Assembly (NCBI GenBank): GCA_009922885.1
Contig: RFUP01000009.1
Coordinates: forward strand, 1 to 17,201
Direction of reading: 5' to 3'
DNA from: Paracoccaceae bacterium
GTDB lineage: Bacteria; Pseudomonadota; Alphaproteobacteria; Rhodobacterales; Rhodobacteraceae
DNA length: 17,201 bases
Positions 7,265-14,594 of this stretch are shown piece by piece (within the stretch, counting starts at the first letter, position 1; each line of letters begins with the position of its first letter). The notes below the pieces were generated by a model that did no database searches, was not told the DNA's origin, and saw only the letters and a list, made by a program, of their open reading frames with translations. Made by a program: the position numbers and the translations under genes.

Positions 7265-8317
7265 TGCGCTGCGCTGGGGATTGGATAGATCGCACCGAAA
7301 CCCAGGCTGTAATGGCAAGCTTGCACGCCAGAGGGGCGGAAGCCTATTTCGTCGGCGGGTGCGTCCGGAACAGCCTGATAGGCGCGCCGGTTGACGATAT
7401 CGATATCGCCACCAACCTCCTGCCCCCAGAAGTCATGGCAAGAGCGGAGGCCAGCGGGTTTCGTGCTATTCCCACCGGGATCGATCATGGCACAGTTACT
7501 GTCGTCGCCAATGAAATGCCATTCGAGATCACCACATACCGTAAAGACGTGAAAACCGACGGCCGCCACGCCGTTATCCAGTTTTCTTCCTCACTGAAGG
7601 AAGACGCCGCGCGGCGTGATTTCACCATGAATGCGCTTTATGCAGATCGGCACGGCAAAATCACCGATCCTGTTGGAGGGCTGGCTGATCTCGAAGCCCG
7701 CATTGTCCGTTTCATCGGCGATCCCAGTGCGAGGATCCGCGAGGATTATCTCCGCGGATGGCCTCGAAAGGCTGGCGGCAGAGCGTATCGGGAAAGAGGT
7801 TCTGAAGCTACTTGGCGCACCCAATCCCGCACAATCCGTCGCCTCGATGCGCGCGACAGGCGTTCTCAACCAGATATTGCCGGGCTCCAACGACAAAGCT
7901 TTGGCCCCTCTGATCCATATTGAAGCCGAGCTTGGGCTCGCCCCCGATCCGATCCTTCGCCTTGGCGTTCTAGGATCGGAAGATCCCCACGCCCGCCTCA
8001 GGCTCTCTAAGCAGCAGTGCAAACGCTTGGAACAGATCGGCAGCGCCGTTTCGCAAGGTTTCGGCGCGACGGAGCTTGGATATCGCCTCAAAGACTTGGC
8101 CGTTTCTGCTTACGCCGCATCCTGTGCGCTTCTCGAAATGAACCCTTTGCCTTCAGATGTTGCCCTTATCAAGCGTGGGCAAGAAGCCGTCTTTCCCGTT
8201 CGCGCCGCAGATCTCGCCCCGCTCAGCGGAGCAGCGATTGGTCAAAAATTGAGAGACTTGGAAGGAAAATGGATTACCTCCGGATTTTCCCTGTCTAAAA
8301 ACGAGCTTCTTGGCTGA
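7261..8317 (+). pseudogene. cca: CCA tRNA nucleotidyltransferase, frameshifted with probable internal deletion
   Basis: Cca adds the 3' CCA end to tRNAs. The N-terminal half (7261 to about 7755, frame 1) is intact: FVGGCVRNSLIG, DDIDIATN with the catalytic Asp pair, the RRDFTMNAL motif and RIREDYLR, which contains the EDxxR base-selecting motif. The family then continues with ILRFFRF and about 30 residues of helix. Here the sequence jumps at about 7750-7757 into frame 2, resuming with DGLERLAAERIGKEVLKLLG and running to the TGA at 8315-8317. In frame 1 the residues after EDYLR are unrelated and stop at 7923. The two parts total about 350 residues against roughly 380 expected. A deletion not divisible by three fits best. 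An inactive cca would be costly, so a sequence error is possible. Confidence 0.85.
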
Positions 8318-8332
8318 AGCGGAAAGTCGGAA

Positions 8333-10015
8333 ATGGTTTCGCTAAGAAATATCATCAACCCCTTCCAGCCTGCGATTGGCAGCCCTCCGGAGAAGCTCTA
8401 TCCGTTCTTTCTCTGGTCGCTCTCGGGGGCGTGGCTTGTTATCTGGCTCGCAACGCTGTTCTCCGCGCTGTCCGGTATCATGGATGCCTTCACAGCACTC
8501 ATTCTCGGGCGCGTCATTGATACGGCTATCGCGCTCGGCCCCGAAGCATTCTTCTCGTCGCAGAATTTCGGCCTGATTTTTAGCGCGATTGCGTTTTTCC
8601 TGCTTATTCGTCCCTTCGTTTTCTGGACGTCCTACGCCTCCAACTCGATCTTCCTGACCCCCAACATTAACCCACTTGTCCTGTCGCGGCTCAATCGCTG
8701 GGTTCTTGGGCAGTCACTCACCTTTTTTGATAATGATTTCGCGGGCCGGATCGCCCAGAAGCAACAGCAAACCGCGCGCGCCATCACCGACGTTACCGTC
8801 GAGATGATTAACGTGGTCGCCTTTGCCCTAGCCTCGTTGATCGGCTCTCTGGCACTGCTCGCGGGGATCGATTGGCGGATTGCCGTCAGCTTCTTCATCT
8901 GGCTTGTTGCCTATGGCTTTCTGATCCGTTGGTTCATGCCTCGCATCCGCGAACGCGCCATGGCCCGCGCCGGTGCGCGTGCGAGTGTTTCCGGCCAGAT
9001 CGTGGACACGATCACCAATATCAAAACCGTAAAGCTCTTCGCGCACGACAATCATGAAGATCGTGCGGCACTCACAGAAATGCAGACATTCCGGGAAAAG
9101 GCTCTGCATTTCGGCCAGCTTTCAGCCCATTTCCGCCTGTCTCTGATGACACTCGCAGGAACCCTGCCGCTTCTCTTGATCGGCGGCACCTTGCTCCTCT
9201 GGGCACACCAAGAGGCCTCCGCAGGCGACATCGTTGCGGCCGGTACAATTTCCATCCGGATCGCCCAGATGACAGGTTGGGTCAGCTTTTCTCTGATGAC
9301 CATTTACGCCGATATTGGCGAGGTCGATGACGGGATGAAAACCCTTGCTCAAAAATCCCGCATCGACGACAGGCCAGATGCTGTTCCCTTGGCGATCCGG
9401 GGCGGCGAAGTCCGGTTTGAGGATGTCACCTTTTCCTACGGCACCAAGACGGGCGGTATCAAATCGCTAAGCCTTACTGTTCGCCCCGGCGAGAAACTCG
9501 GGATCGTAGGGGCCTCTGGCGCCGGAAAGTCCACGCTCCTTTACGGCCGTCCAGACGCTACACCGGAACAGGCCATCGAAGCCGCCCAAAAGGCCGAAGC
9601 TCACGCGTTCATCCTTGGTTTGCGCGATTTTCGCGGGCGGACGGGTTATGAGGCATATCTCGGTGAACGAGGGGTTAAGCTATCGGGCGGTCAGCGCCAG
9701 CGCATCGCCCTGGCCCGCGCTATCCTAAAAGACGCCCCCATCTTGATCCTCGACGAAGCCACCTCTGCTCTGGATTCCGAAGTCGAAGCCTCCATTCAAT
9801 CGGCCCTTTCCAAAGTCATGGCCGGAAAAACGGTTCTCGCGATTGCACACCGCCTTTCCACAATTTCGCAGATGGACCGGATCATCGTGATGGATCAGGG
9901 CATTATCGTAGAAGAAGGCACCCATACGGAGCTTCTTGAAAAGAAGGGCCTCTACACGCGCTATTGGGAGCGGCAATCTGGCGGCTTCATAGGCTTGCAA
10001 GACGCCGAGAAATAG
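8333..10015 (+). CDS. ABC exporter half-transporter (TMD-NBD fusion) with internal deletion in the ATPase domain
   Basis: An inner-membrane ABC exporter subunit, expected to act as a dimer; the substrate is unknown. Residues about 20-310 hold the transmembrane region (hydrophobic blocks near 25-50, 75-95, 160-205 and 265-290). The ATPase domain has Walker A GASGAGKST (Lys399), signature LSGGQ at 450-454, Walker B ILILDE (Asp474, Glu475), D-loop SALD and H-loop His506. Only about 50 residues separate Walker A from LSGGQ, where exporters such as MsbA have about 100. GKSTL runs straight into LYGRPDATPEQ, a stretch normally found after the Q-loop. The frame is kept, giving 560 residues instead of about 610. 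The Q-loop is absent, so ATPase coupling should fail if this is real. Confidence 0.85.
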   Translation: MVSLRNIINPFQPAIGSPPEKLYPFFLWSLSGAWLVIWLATLFSALSGIMDAFTALILGRVIDTAIALGPEAFFSSQNFGLIFSAIAFFLLIRPFVFWTSYASNSIFLTPNINPLVLSRLNRWVLGQSLTFFDNDFAGRIAQKQQQTARAITDVTVEMINVVAFALASLIGSLALLAGIDWRIAVSFFIWLVAYGFLIRWFMPRIRERAMARAGARASVSGQIVDTITNIKTVKLFAHDNHEDRAALTEMQTFREKALHFGQLSAHFRLSLMTLAGTLPLLLIGGTLLLWAHQEASAGDIVAAGTISIRIAQMTGWVSFSLMTIYADIGEVDDGMKTLAQKSRIDDRPDAVPLAIRGGEVRFEDVTFSYGTKTGGIKSLSLTVRPGEKLGIVGASGAGKSTLLYGRPDATPEQAIEAAQKAEAHAFILGLRDFRGRTGYEAYLGERGVKLSGGQRQRIALARAILKDAPILILDEATSALDSEVEASIQSALSKVMAGKTVLAIAHRLSTISQMDRIIVMDQGIIVEEGTHTELLEKKGLYTRYWERQSGGFIGLQDAEK

Positions 10016-10047
10016 CGTCTTCCCCGAGCCAAACAATCGAGGATCAC

Positions 10048-11274
10048 ATGGCAGACCGCGTTGAACTAACCATTGAACGGCTAGGCCATCTTGGCGAAGG
10101 CATAGCGAGCGGGCCCATTTTTGTTCCCATGAGCCTTCCGGGCGAAGTCGTTTCGGGAGTCATCGAAGGGAAATCCCTCACTGACGTCAAAATCGTCACG
10201 CCTTCATCTGCGCGCGTTTCTCCGAAATGCCGACACTTCAAGGCTTGCGGCGGGTGTTCCTTGCAACATGCCGCGGATGATTTCGTTGCGGAATGGAAGG
10301 TCGAAGTGGTTAAGAATGCCCTTTCCGCAAAGGGTTTGAGCGCAGAATTCCTCCCAATCCAGACGTCTGCGCCACATTCAAGGCGGCGTGCGTCGTTCTC
10401 TGCTCGGCGTACAAAGAAGGGCGTTCTCGTTGGTTTCCACGCGCGAGCTTCTGACAATATTATAGAACTTTCGGAGTGCATGGTTCTTGCACCCGAATTG
10501 CTCAATGCCCGGCAGACGGTGGAGAAGTTGGCGCTCATCGGCAGCAGCCGAAAAGGCGAACTGTCAGTGCTCGTTACGACCTCGCTGAGCGGTTTGGATT
10601 TCGCTGTAACCAACGGAAAGCCGCTCGATACAGACATGCGGATTTCGTTGGCCCAAATCGCAGAAGCCGGCCAAGCCGCTCGGATCTCATGGGAGGGTGA
10701 GGTGATCGTCAGCCGCCATCAGCCTGAACAACTCATGGGGAATGCCAAGGTCGTTCCTCCGCCGGGGAGTTTTTTGCAGGCAACGCAGGAAGGGCAAACC
10801 GCTCTCGTCCATGCGGTGATGAAAATCGTCGAAGGCAGCGAAAGAGTCGTTGATCTCTTTTCAGGCTGCGGAACATTCTCGCTTCCGGCTGCCGTAAATT
10901 CGCTTGTTCACGCTGTAGAGGGTGATCGAGCGATGACAGAAGCCTTGGATAAAGCGTGGCGTCGTTCCATCGGCCTCAAAGGCATGACTTTCGAAGCGCG
11001 CGACCTGTTCCGCAGGCCACTGCAGCCAGACGAGTTGAACGCTTTTTCAGCCGCAATTATCGACCCGCCTCGTGCAGGGGCGGAGGCTCAGATTGCAACC
11101 TTGGCAAAGAGCTCCATCCGTCGCATCGCGATGGTCAGCTGTAATCCAGTGACTTTTGCGCGCGACGCCAAAACCCTCTCGGACAACGGCTTCAACATTG
11201 ACTGGGTTCAGGTTGTCGATCAATTTCGGTGGTCCCCACATATCGAGTTGGCTGCCTCCCTCACCCGACACTGA
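10048..11274 (+). CDS. TrmA/RlmD-family 5-methyluridine RNA methyltransferase
   Basis: The 408-residue protein methylates C5 of a uridine in 23S rRNA or tRNA using SAM; which RNA is not readable here. The order is an N-terminal TRAM-like RNA-binding region (about 1-55), a 4Fe-4S cluster motif with Cys61, Cys67, Cys70 (CRHFKACGGC) and Cys144, and a Rossmann methyltransferase domain with DLFSGCGTFSLP and DPPRAG. The catalytic Cys365 in VSCNP and Glu400 in PHIELAA are both present. The ATG at 10048 has GAGGAT upstream; the frame is open earlier but only inside the ABC gene. It follows the ABC gene by 32 bases and closes the operon. Confidence 0.92.
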   Translation: MADRVELTIERLGHLGEGIASGPIFVPMSLPGEVVSGVIEGKSLTDVKIVTPSSARVSPKCRHFKACGGCSLQHAADDFVAEWKVEVVKNALSAKGLSAEFLPIQTSAPHSRRRASFSARRTKKGVLVGFHARASDNIIELSECMVLAPELLNARQTVEKLALIGSSRKGELSVLVTTSLSGLDFAVTNGKPLDTDMRISLAQIAEAGQAARISWEGEVIVSRHQPEQLMGNAKVVPPPGSFLQATQEGQTALVHAVMKIVEGSERVVDLFSGCGTFSLPAAVNSLVHAVEGDRAMTEALDKAWRRSIGLKGMTFEARDLFRRPLQPDELNAFSAAIIDPPRAGAEAQIATLAKSSIRRIAMVSCNPVTFARDAKTLSDNGFNIDWVQVVDQFRWSPHIELAASLTRH

Positions 11275-11339
11275 CGTTGCAGAGCACCTCTACACCGGGC
11301 TGCGAATCACTGCTATGACGCGAAAAACAGGTGGCAAAA

Positions 11340-11834
11340 ATGCGCGTTCTTATCGCTGTGTTATCATGCGTGATGTTTCTCGGGCTGTCGGGCTGCGCGA
11401 GCAAATTCAAGACGTATAGCGGCCCCGAGGTTACTCAAATCGTGGTCTACAAAGGCGCACGGAAAATGCATCTTCTGCACCATTCAGAGGTGCTTGAGAG
11501 CTATGATATCGGGCTCGGTTTCGCACCAAATGGCCACAAGCAATTCGAAGGCGATGGCCGGACTCCTGAGGGCGATTACGTGATCAACCGCCGGAACCCG
11601 AACAGCGAATTCCACCTGTCAGTCGGAATTTCCTATCCTAACCAAGCAGACCGTGAATTCGCTAAATCGCAAGGCAAGAAGCCAGGTGGCGACATCTTTA
11701 TCCATGGTCGCCCTAAGAAATACCGTAAGGGCGGCCGAGACTGGACGGCTGGTTGCATCGCGGTAACAAACTCAGAAATCGAGCAGATTTACGCGATGGT
11801 CCGCGACGGCACGAGGATCACGATCCTGCCATGA
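11340..11834 (+). CDS. L,D-transpeptidase (YkuD fold) lipoprotein
   Basis: The 164-residue protein from the ATG at 11340 (AGGTGG six bases upstream; the GTG at 11331 is too close to the site) begins with a lipoprotein signal ending at LGLSGC, with Cys19 as the lipidation residue. The catalytic motif IHGRPKKY...DWTAGCIAVTN gives His122 and Cys139. YkuD enzymes form 3-3 peptidoglycan cross-links or attach proteins to peptidoglycan in the periplasm. Of the usual S/T-x-GC motif, TAGC is present. It converges on a CAP-domain lipoprotein gene, with a perfect hairpin between them. Other L,D-carboxypeptidase-like activities are possible for this family. Confidence 0.87.
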   Translation: MRVLIAVLSCVMFLGLSGCASKFKTYSGPEVTQIVVYKGARKMHLLHHSEVLESYDIGLGFAPNGHKQFEGDGRTPEGDYVINRRNPNSEFHLSVGISYPNQADREFAKSQGKKPGGDIFIHGRPKKYRKGGRDWTAGCIAVTNSEIEQIYAMVRDGTRITILP

Positions 11835-11839
11835 ACCCA

Positions 11840-11859
11840 GCGCGGTCAGTTGACCGCGC
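11840..11859. terminator. Perfect GC-rich hairpin between convergent genes
   Basis: GCGCGGTC (11840-11847) pairs with GACCGCGC (11852-11859) around a four-base loop. It lies five bases after the L,D-transpeptidase stop and includes the stop codon of the CAP-domain gene on the other strand. There is no T-tract on either side, so it may be a bidirectional terminator or mRNA 3'-end protector of the short-tail kind. Confidence 0.5.
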
Positions 11860-12361
11860 CGACTTCCATAACCCACCAGATTTTTCCGTTTGTCTCTTGG
11901 AACCAAGCGAAGCCAATTCGGTTGGCGCGTGAGTCGACGATAATCCGGCGGGTCACCGGATCATCCATCCAGGCAGCAAGCGTTTCACCTTCGGTCTCGT
12001 AGGTCTCGCTCAAGGCTTCACCGATATACAAACCGCTGAAGCCCACCCTCGTCGCGCGATCAATCGGGGAAGATCCATCGGAGCCAAAATGCCAAGGGCG
12101 GTTCTGGAGGGACATGTCGCGAGCATGCGTAGCCGCAGCGGCGTTCAGTTGGGAATCAAACTCAACAGATCCGGCGCCCACTGCCTGCCGCAGAGAATTG
12201 ACGGAATCGAGCATGCGGAATTGGATCTTGCTCACATCGCCAGCACCGATCTTGTAGAGCTTCGGCAAAGGTTTGCCATCCGGGCCCATGGTCGGCTGAG
12301 GTGCGGCGCAGGCTGCCAAAAGAAGTGACGCCGACAAAAGGATGCTGGACAGGCGAAACAT
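11846..12361 (-). CDS. CAP/SCP-domain lipoprotein
   Basis: The 171-residue protein has a signal peptide ending in LLLAAC, with Cys18 as the predicted lipidated residue, then a Pro-rich linker (about 20-36) and a CAP (cysteine-rich secretory / SCP-like) domain. Family elements are LDSVNSLRQAVG, LNAAAATHARDMSLQNRPWHFGSDG, with the His residues of the CAP cavity, and GEALSETY. Bacterial CAP proteins are exported and their biochemical role is mostly unknown; some are tied to cell-wall processes. Its position between two L,D-transpeptidase genes fits an envelope role, but that is inference. Confidence 0.82.
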   Translation of the reverse strand: MFRLSSILLSASLLLAACAAPQPTMGPDGKPLPKLYKIGAGDVSKIQFRMLDSVNSLRQAVGAGSVEFDSQLNAAAATHARDMSLQNRPWHFGSDGSSPIDRATRVGFSGLYIGEALSETYETEGETLAAWMDDPVTRRIIVDSRANRIGFAWFQETNGKIWWVMEVGAVN

Positions 12362-12460
12362 CGGATATCCCCGTAAGATTAACTCCGTTATGACTAGCCT
12401 GCATTGCGTGTCTAATCAAACCCACATGAGCGTAAGAAAGCCACATCTCGAGGCTTTGAT

Positions 12461-12489
12461 TTGCGACTGAGACATTCGCGCCATAATAT
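12461..12489 (+). promoter_or_regulatory. Possible promoter of the Tat-exported L,D-transpeptidase
   Basis: TTGCGA (12461-12466) and TAATAT (12484-12489) are spaced by 17 bases and lie 40 bases before the ATG at 12530. Both boxes match the sigma-70 consensus only partly. The same 168-base divergent region must also carry the CAP-gene promoter. Confidence 0.3.
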
Positions 12490-12529
12490 GCACTTGAGTG
12501 ATAAAACTGTTCCGTCATTGGAGACGATA

Positions 12530-13138
12530 ATGACTATCAGCAACCCGTATAAACTGAGCCGCAGGGGTTTCATCGCGGCCGGCTTGGCCTCAGTCGCTTC
12601 GCAAGCACTGGCCCAAACCACCACGAGCACGGGCGCTTCAACTGGCGTGGAGGTAGAGAACGAGATTTCAAGCGTTGTACGCCGGAATTCTTCCGGCTTC
12701 CGCACATTGGATTGGCAGCCCTATTTCGGCAGCCTGAAAAAGGGTGCCGTTTTGGTCGATATAGACAGCCGCGCCCTGCATTTCTGGGAAGAAGACGGTA
12801 CCTACCACTTGTATCCGTCATCCGTCCCGCTCTCGGAAGACCTCACGCGCCGTGGTCGAACAGAGATTGTCCGCAAGGTTGAGGGGCCAGAGTGGCGACC
12901 AACGCCGTCGATGCGGAAGCGCAATCCCGAATGGCCCGAGTACGTGCCCCCTGGTCCGGACAACCCACTGGGAACCCACGCTTTGTATTTGTCATGGCAG
13001 TATTACCGCATCCACGGAACCCACGACACGCGCAAGATCGGGCGCCGCTCATCGAACGGATGCATCGGCCTCTACAATGAGCATATCGCCGAACTTTACG
13101 GCATGACGAAAGTTGGCACACAAGTGTTGCTTATTTGA
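12530..13138 (+). CDS. Tat-exported L,D-transpeptidase (YkuD domain)
   Basis: The ATG at 12530 has GGAG (12520-12523) six bases upstream and gives 202 residues. A twin-arginine signal, SRRGFIAAG at residues 10-18, followed by a hydrophobic stretch and ALAQ near residue 28, predicts Tat export and cleavage. The YkuD domain fills the C-terminal half: PLGTHALYLSW, His162 in YRIHGTHD and Cys178 in SSNGCIGLYN, the canonical S-x-GC catalytic motif. The role would be periplasmic peptidoglycan cross-linking. It shares no close sequence with the lipoprotein L,D-transpeptidase upstream beyond the active site. The nearby gene order suggests an envelope neighbourhood. Confidence 0.9.
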   Translation: MTISNPYKLSRRGFIAAGLASVASQALAQTTTSTGASTGVEVENEISSVVRRNSSGFRTLDWQPYFGSLKKGAVLVDIDSRALHFWEEDGTYHLYPSSVPLSEDLTRRGRTEIVRKVEGPEWRPTPSMRKRNPEWPEYVPPGPDNPLGTHALYLSWQYYRIHGTHDTRKIGRRSSNGCIGLYNEHIAELYGMTKVGTQVLLI

Positions 13139-13233
13139 CGACATCTTGGCAGTCCCCGTGCACTCCGCTTCAAGATGCATTTGCAATTGCTTCGGATTGC
13201 TGCTTAGACGGGGGTACGAGGTAAGTCTTGGGT

Positions 13234-13265
13234 GCTTGTCGTCGACATGAGTCATGACGGCAAGC
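13234..13265. repeat. Inverted repeat upstream of the 37-residue peptide gene
   Basis: GCTTGTCGTC (13234-13243) and GACGGCAAGC (13256-13265) form a 10-base stem with one G-T pair and a 12-base loop containing the palindrome ATGAGTCAT. It ends eight bases before the GGAGG ribosome-binding site. There is no T-run after it, so it is more likely a leader RNA structure or operator than a terminator. Confidence 0.45.
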
Positions 13266-13284
13266 GAATATCTGGAGGATAATT

Positions 13285-13398
13285 ATGAAGAAACTCGTTC
13301 TCGCCGCTGCAATCTCCGCTGCTGCTTCGTCGTCCGCTGGCGGCGTGCTCGTTCCCCTGCTGCTCCTGGCAGTGGTTGCGGCTGCAATCTCCAACTAA
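13285..13398 (+). CDS. Small membrane peptide of 37 residues, probably a shortened family member
   Basis: An excellent GGAGG (13274-13278) lies six bases before the ATG, and a strong terminator follows, so the gene is very likely expressed. The peptide has a Lys-Lys signal-like N-terminus (MKKLVLAAAISAAA), a Ser-rich turn SSSAGG and one hydrophobic segment LVPLLLLAVVAAAIS. I recall Roseobacter-group proteins with this start and end, about 60-70 residues long, that also have a signal-peptidase site and an acidic Pro-rich linker. Those middle parts are missing here. Function is unknown. The length comparison is from memory and should be checked. Confidence 0.7.
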   Translation: MKKLVLAAAISAAASSSAGGVLVPLLLLAVVAAAISN

Positions 13399-13416
13399 TC
13401 GTTGGTTGATACAAGG

Positions 13417-13446
13417 AAAAAGGCGGTGGGAACCCACCGCCTTTTT
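13417..13446. terminator. Strong bidirectional intrinsic terminator
   Basis: GGCGGTGG (13422-13429) pairs with CCACCGCC (13434-13441) around the loop GAAC, flanked by AAAAA on the left and TTTTT on the right. It therefore works for the small peptide gene on the plus strand and for hemH on the minus strand, whose stop codon is 21 bases away. Confidence 0.93.
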
Positions 13447-13466
13447 CTATTTCTGAAAGGGCTTTT

Positions 13467-14534
13467 TCAGATCCATCCTTTAAGGTTGTCACGGATCACT
13501 TCAACCAAAGCGGTGATATGGGCATCATCCGAGTTGAGGCATGGCACATACACAAAGTGCTCTCCGCCCGCCTCCTCGAAGCTCTCACGGATTTCTCCAT
13601 TTATCTCCTCGAGCGTCTCGATGCAGTCCGCCGAGAAGGCCGGGGCGATAACTGCGATACGCTTCTTGCCCTCTTCCTTTGCAAGCCGCGCGACTTCCTC
13701 AACCGTGTAGGGCTGGAGCCATTCTTCCGGCCCGAAACGCGATTGGAATGTGGTGACGATCTCGGTCTTGTCCCACCCTAAACGTTCACGCAAAAGGCGC
13801 GTCGTTTTCTGGCACTGGCAATGGTAGGGGTCGCCTTCCATGAGGTAGCGTTGAGGCACCCCATGATAGGAGCAGACCAGCAGCTCCGGTCGATGCTCTT
13901 CGGCGGCATAGGCGCGTTCGACCGACTGGGCCAATGCCTCGATGTAAAGCGGATGATCAAAATAGGCAGGAACGGTCCGCGAAGCTGGCTGCCACTTTTG
14001 CAGCATCAGCGAGCGGAAGAATTCATCGTTAGCCGTTGCCGTTGTGGCACCCGCATACTGAGGATAAAGCGGGAAGAAGAGGATCTTGGTGCACCCAGCC
14101 TTGACCATCGCTTCAACCTTGGACTTGGTCGAAGGATTGCCATAGCGCATGCAGAAGTCGACCATCACACCATCGCCAAAATGCTCTTTCAGCGAGTCGG
14201 CGATCTTGGCAGTCTGCCCTTTTGTGATCGTCATCAATGGGCTCTCGCCCTTGTCCTCGTTCCAAATAAGCTTGTAGTTCGCCCCTGATGTGAAAGGGCG
14301 CTTCGTGAGAATGATCAATTGGAGCAAGGGCTGCCAAAGCCATGGCGAATAATCGATTACGCGGCGGTCCGAAAGAAACTCGTTGAGATAGCGTCGCATC
14401 GGCCAATACGAGTAGTGATCCGGAGTGCCAAGATTGGCCACAAGAACCCCAATCTTCTGTCTGGGCACTTTCGGGTGATCCGAGGGCGCATGCTCAAGTG
14501 CCATCTTTTCTACCTGCTGGGCGATATCGAGCAT
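13467..14534 (-). CDS. hemH: Ferrochelatase
   Basis: HemH inserts Fe2+ into protoporphyrin IX, the last step of haem synthesis, at the inner face of the membrane. The ATG at 14534 has AGGAG (14545-14541) six bases upstream and gives 355 residues, the usual length. VANLGTPD opens the fold. His224 in CSYHGVPQRY and Glu305 in FSADCIETLEEI are the conserved active-site residues. The frame is open a little further upstream but without a ribosome-binding site. It lies 60 bases after the NDUFAF5-like gene on the same strand, so the two may be cotranscribed. A strong shared terminator ends it. Confidence 0.96.
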   Translation of the reverse strand: MLDIAQQVEKMALEHAPSDHPKVPRQKIGVLVANLGTPDHYSYWPMRRYLNEFLSDRRVIDYSPWLWQPLLQLIILTKRPFTSGANYKLIWNEDKGESPLMTITKGQTAKIADSLKEHFGDGVMVDFCMRYGNPSTKSKVEAMVKAGCTKILFFPLYPQYAGATTATANDEFFRSLMLQKWQPASRTVPAYFDHPLYIEALAQSVERAYAAEEHRPELLVCSYHGVPQRYLMEGDPYHCQCQKTTRLLRERLGWDKTEIVTTFQSRFGPEEWLQPYTVEEVARLAKEEGKKRIAVIAPAFSADCIETLEEINGEIRESFEEAGGEHFVYVPCLNSDDAHITALVEVIRDNLKGWI

Positions 14535-14594
14535 TCCGATCTCCTCTCTTTTCTTCGTCAATTCAGCCCGGACATAGACCATTCACCGAAACCG

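Noticed and set aside
7631..7756. Separate gene starting in frame 2 within cca
   Set aside because: Residues before about 7757 in this frame are a shadow of the frame 1 Cca sequence; only the part after the junction resembles Cca.
13142..13178. CATCTTG...CAAGATG inverted repeat after the second L,D-transpeptidase
   Set aside because: Short seven-base arms with a loop over 20 bases and no T-run; too weak to call a terminator.
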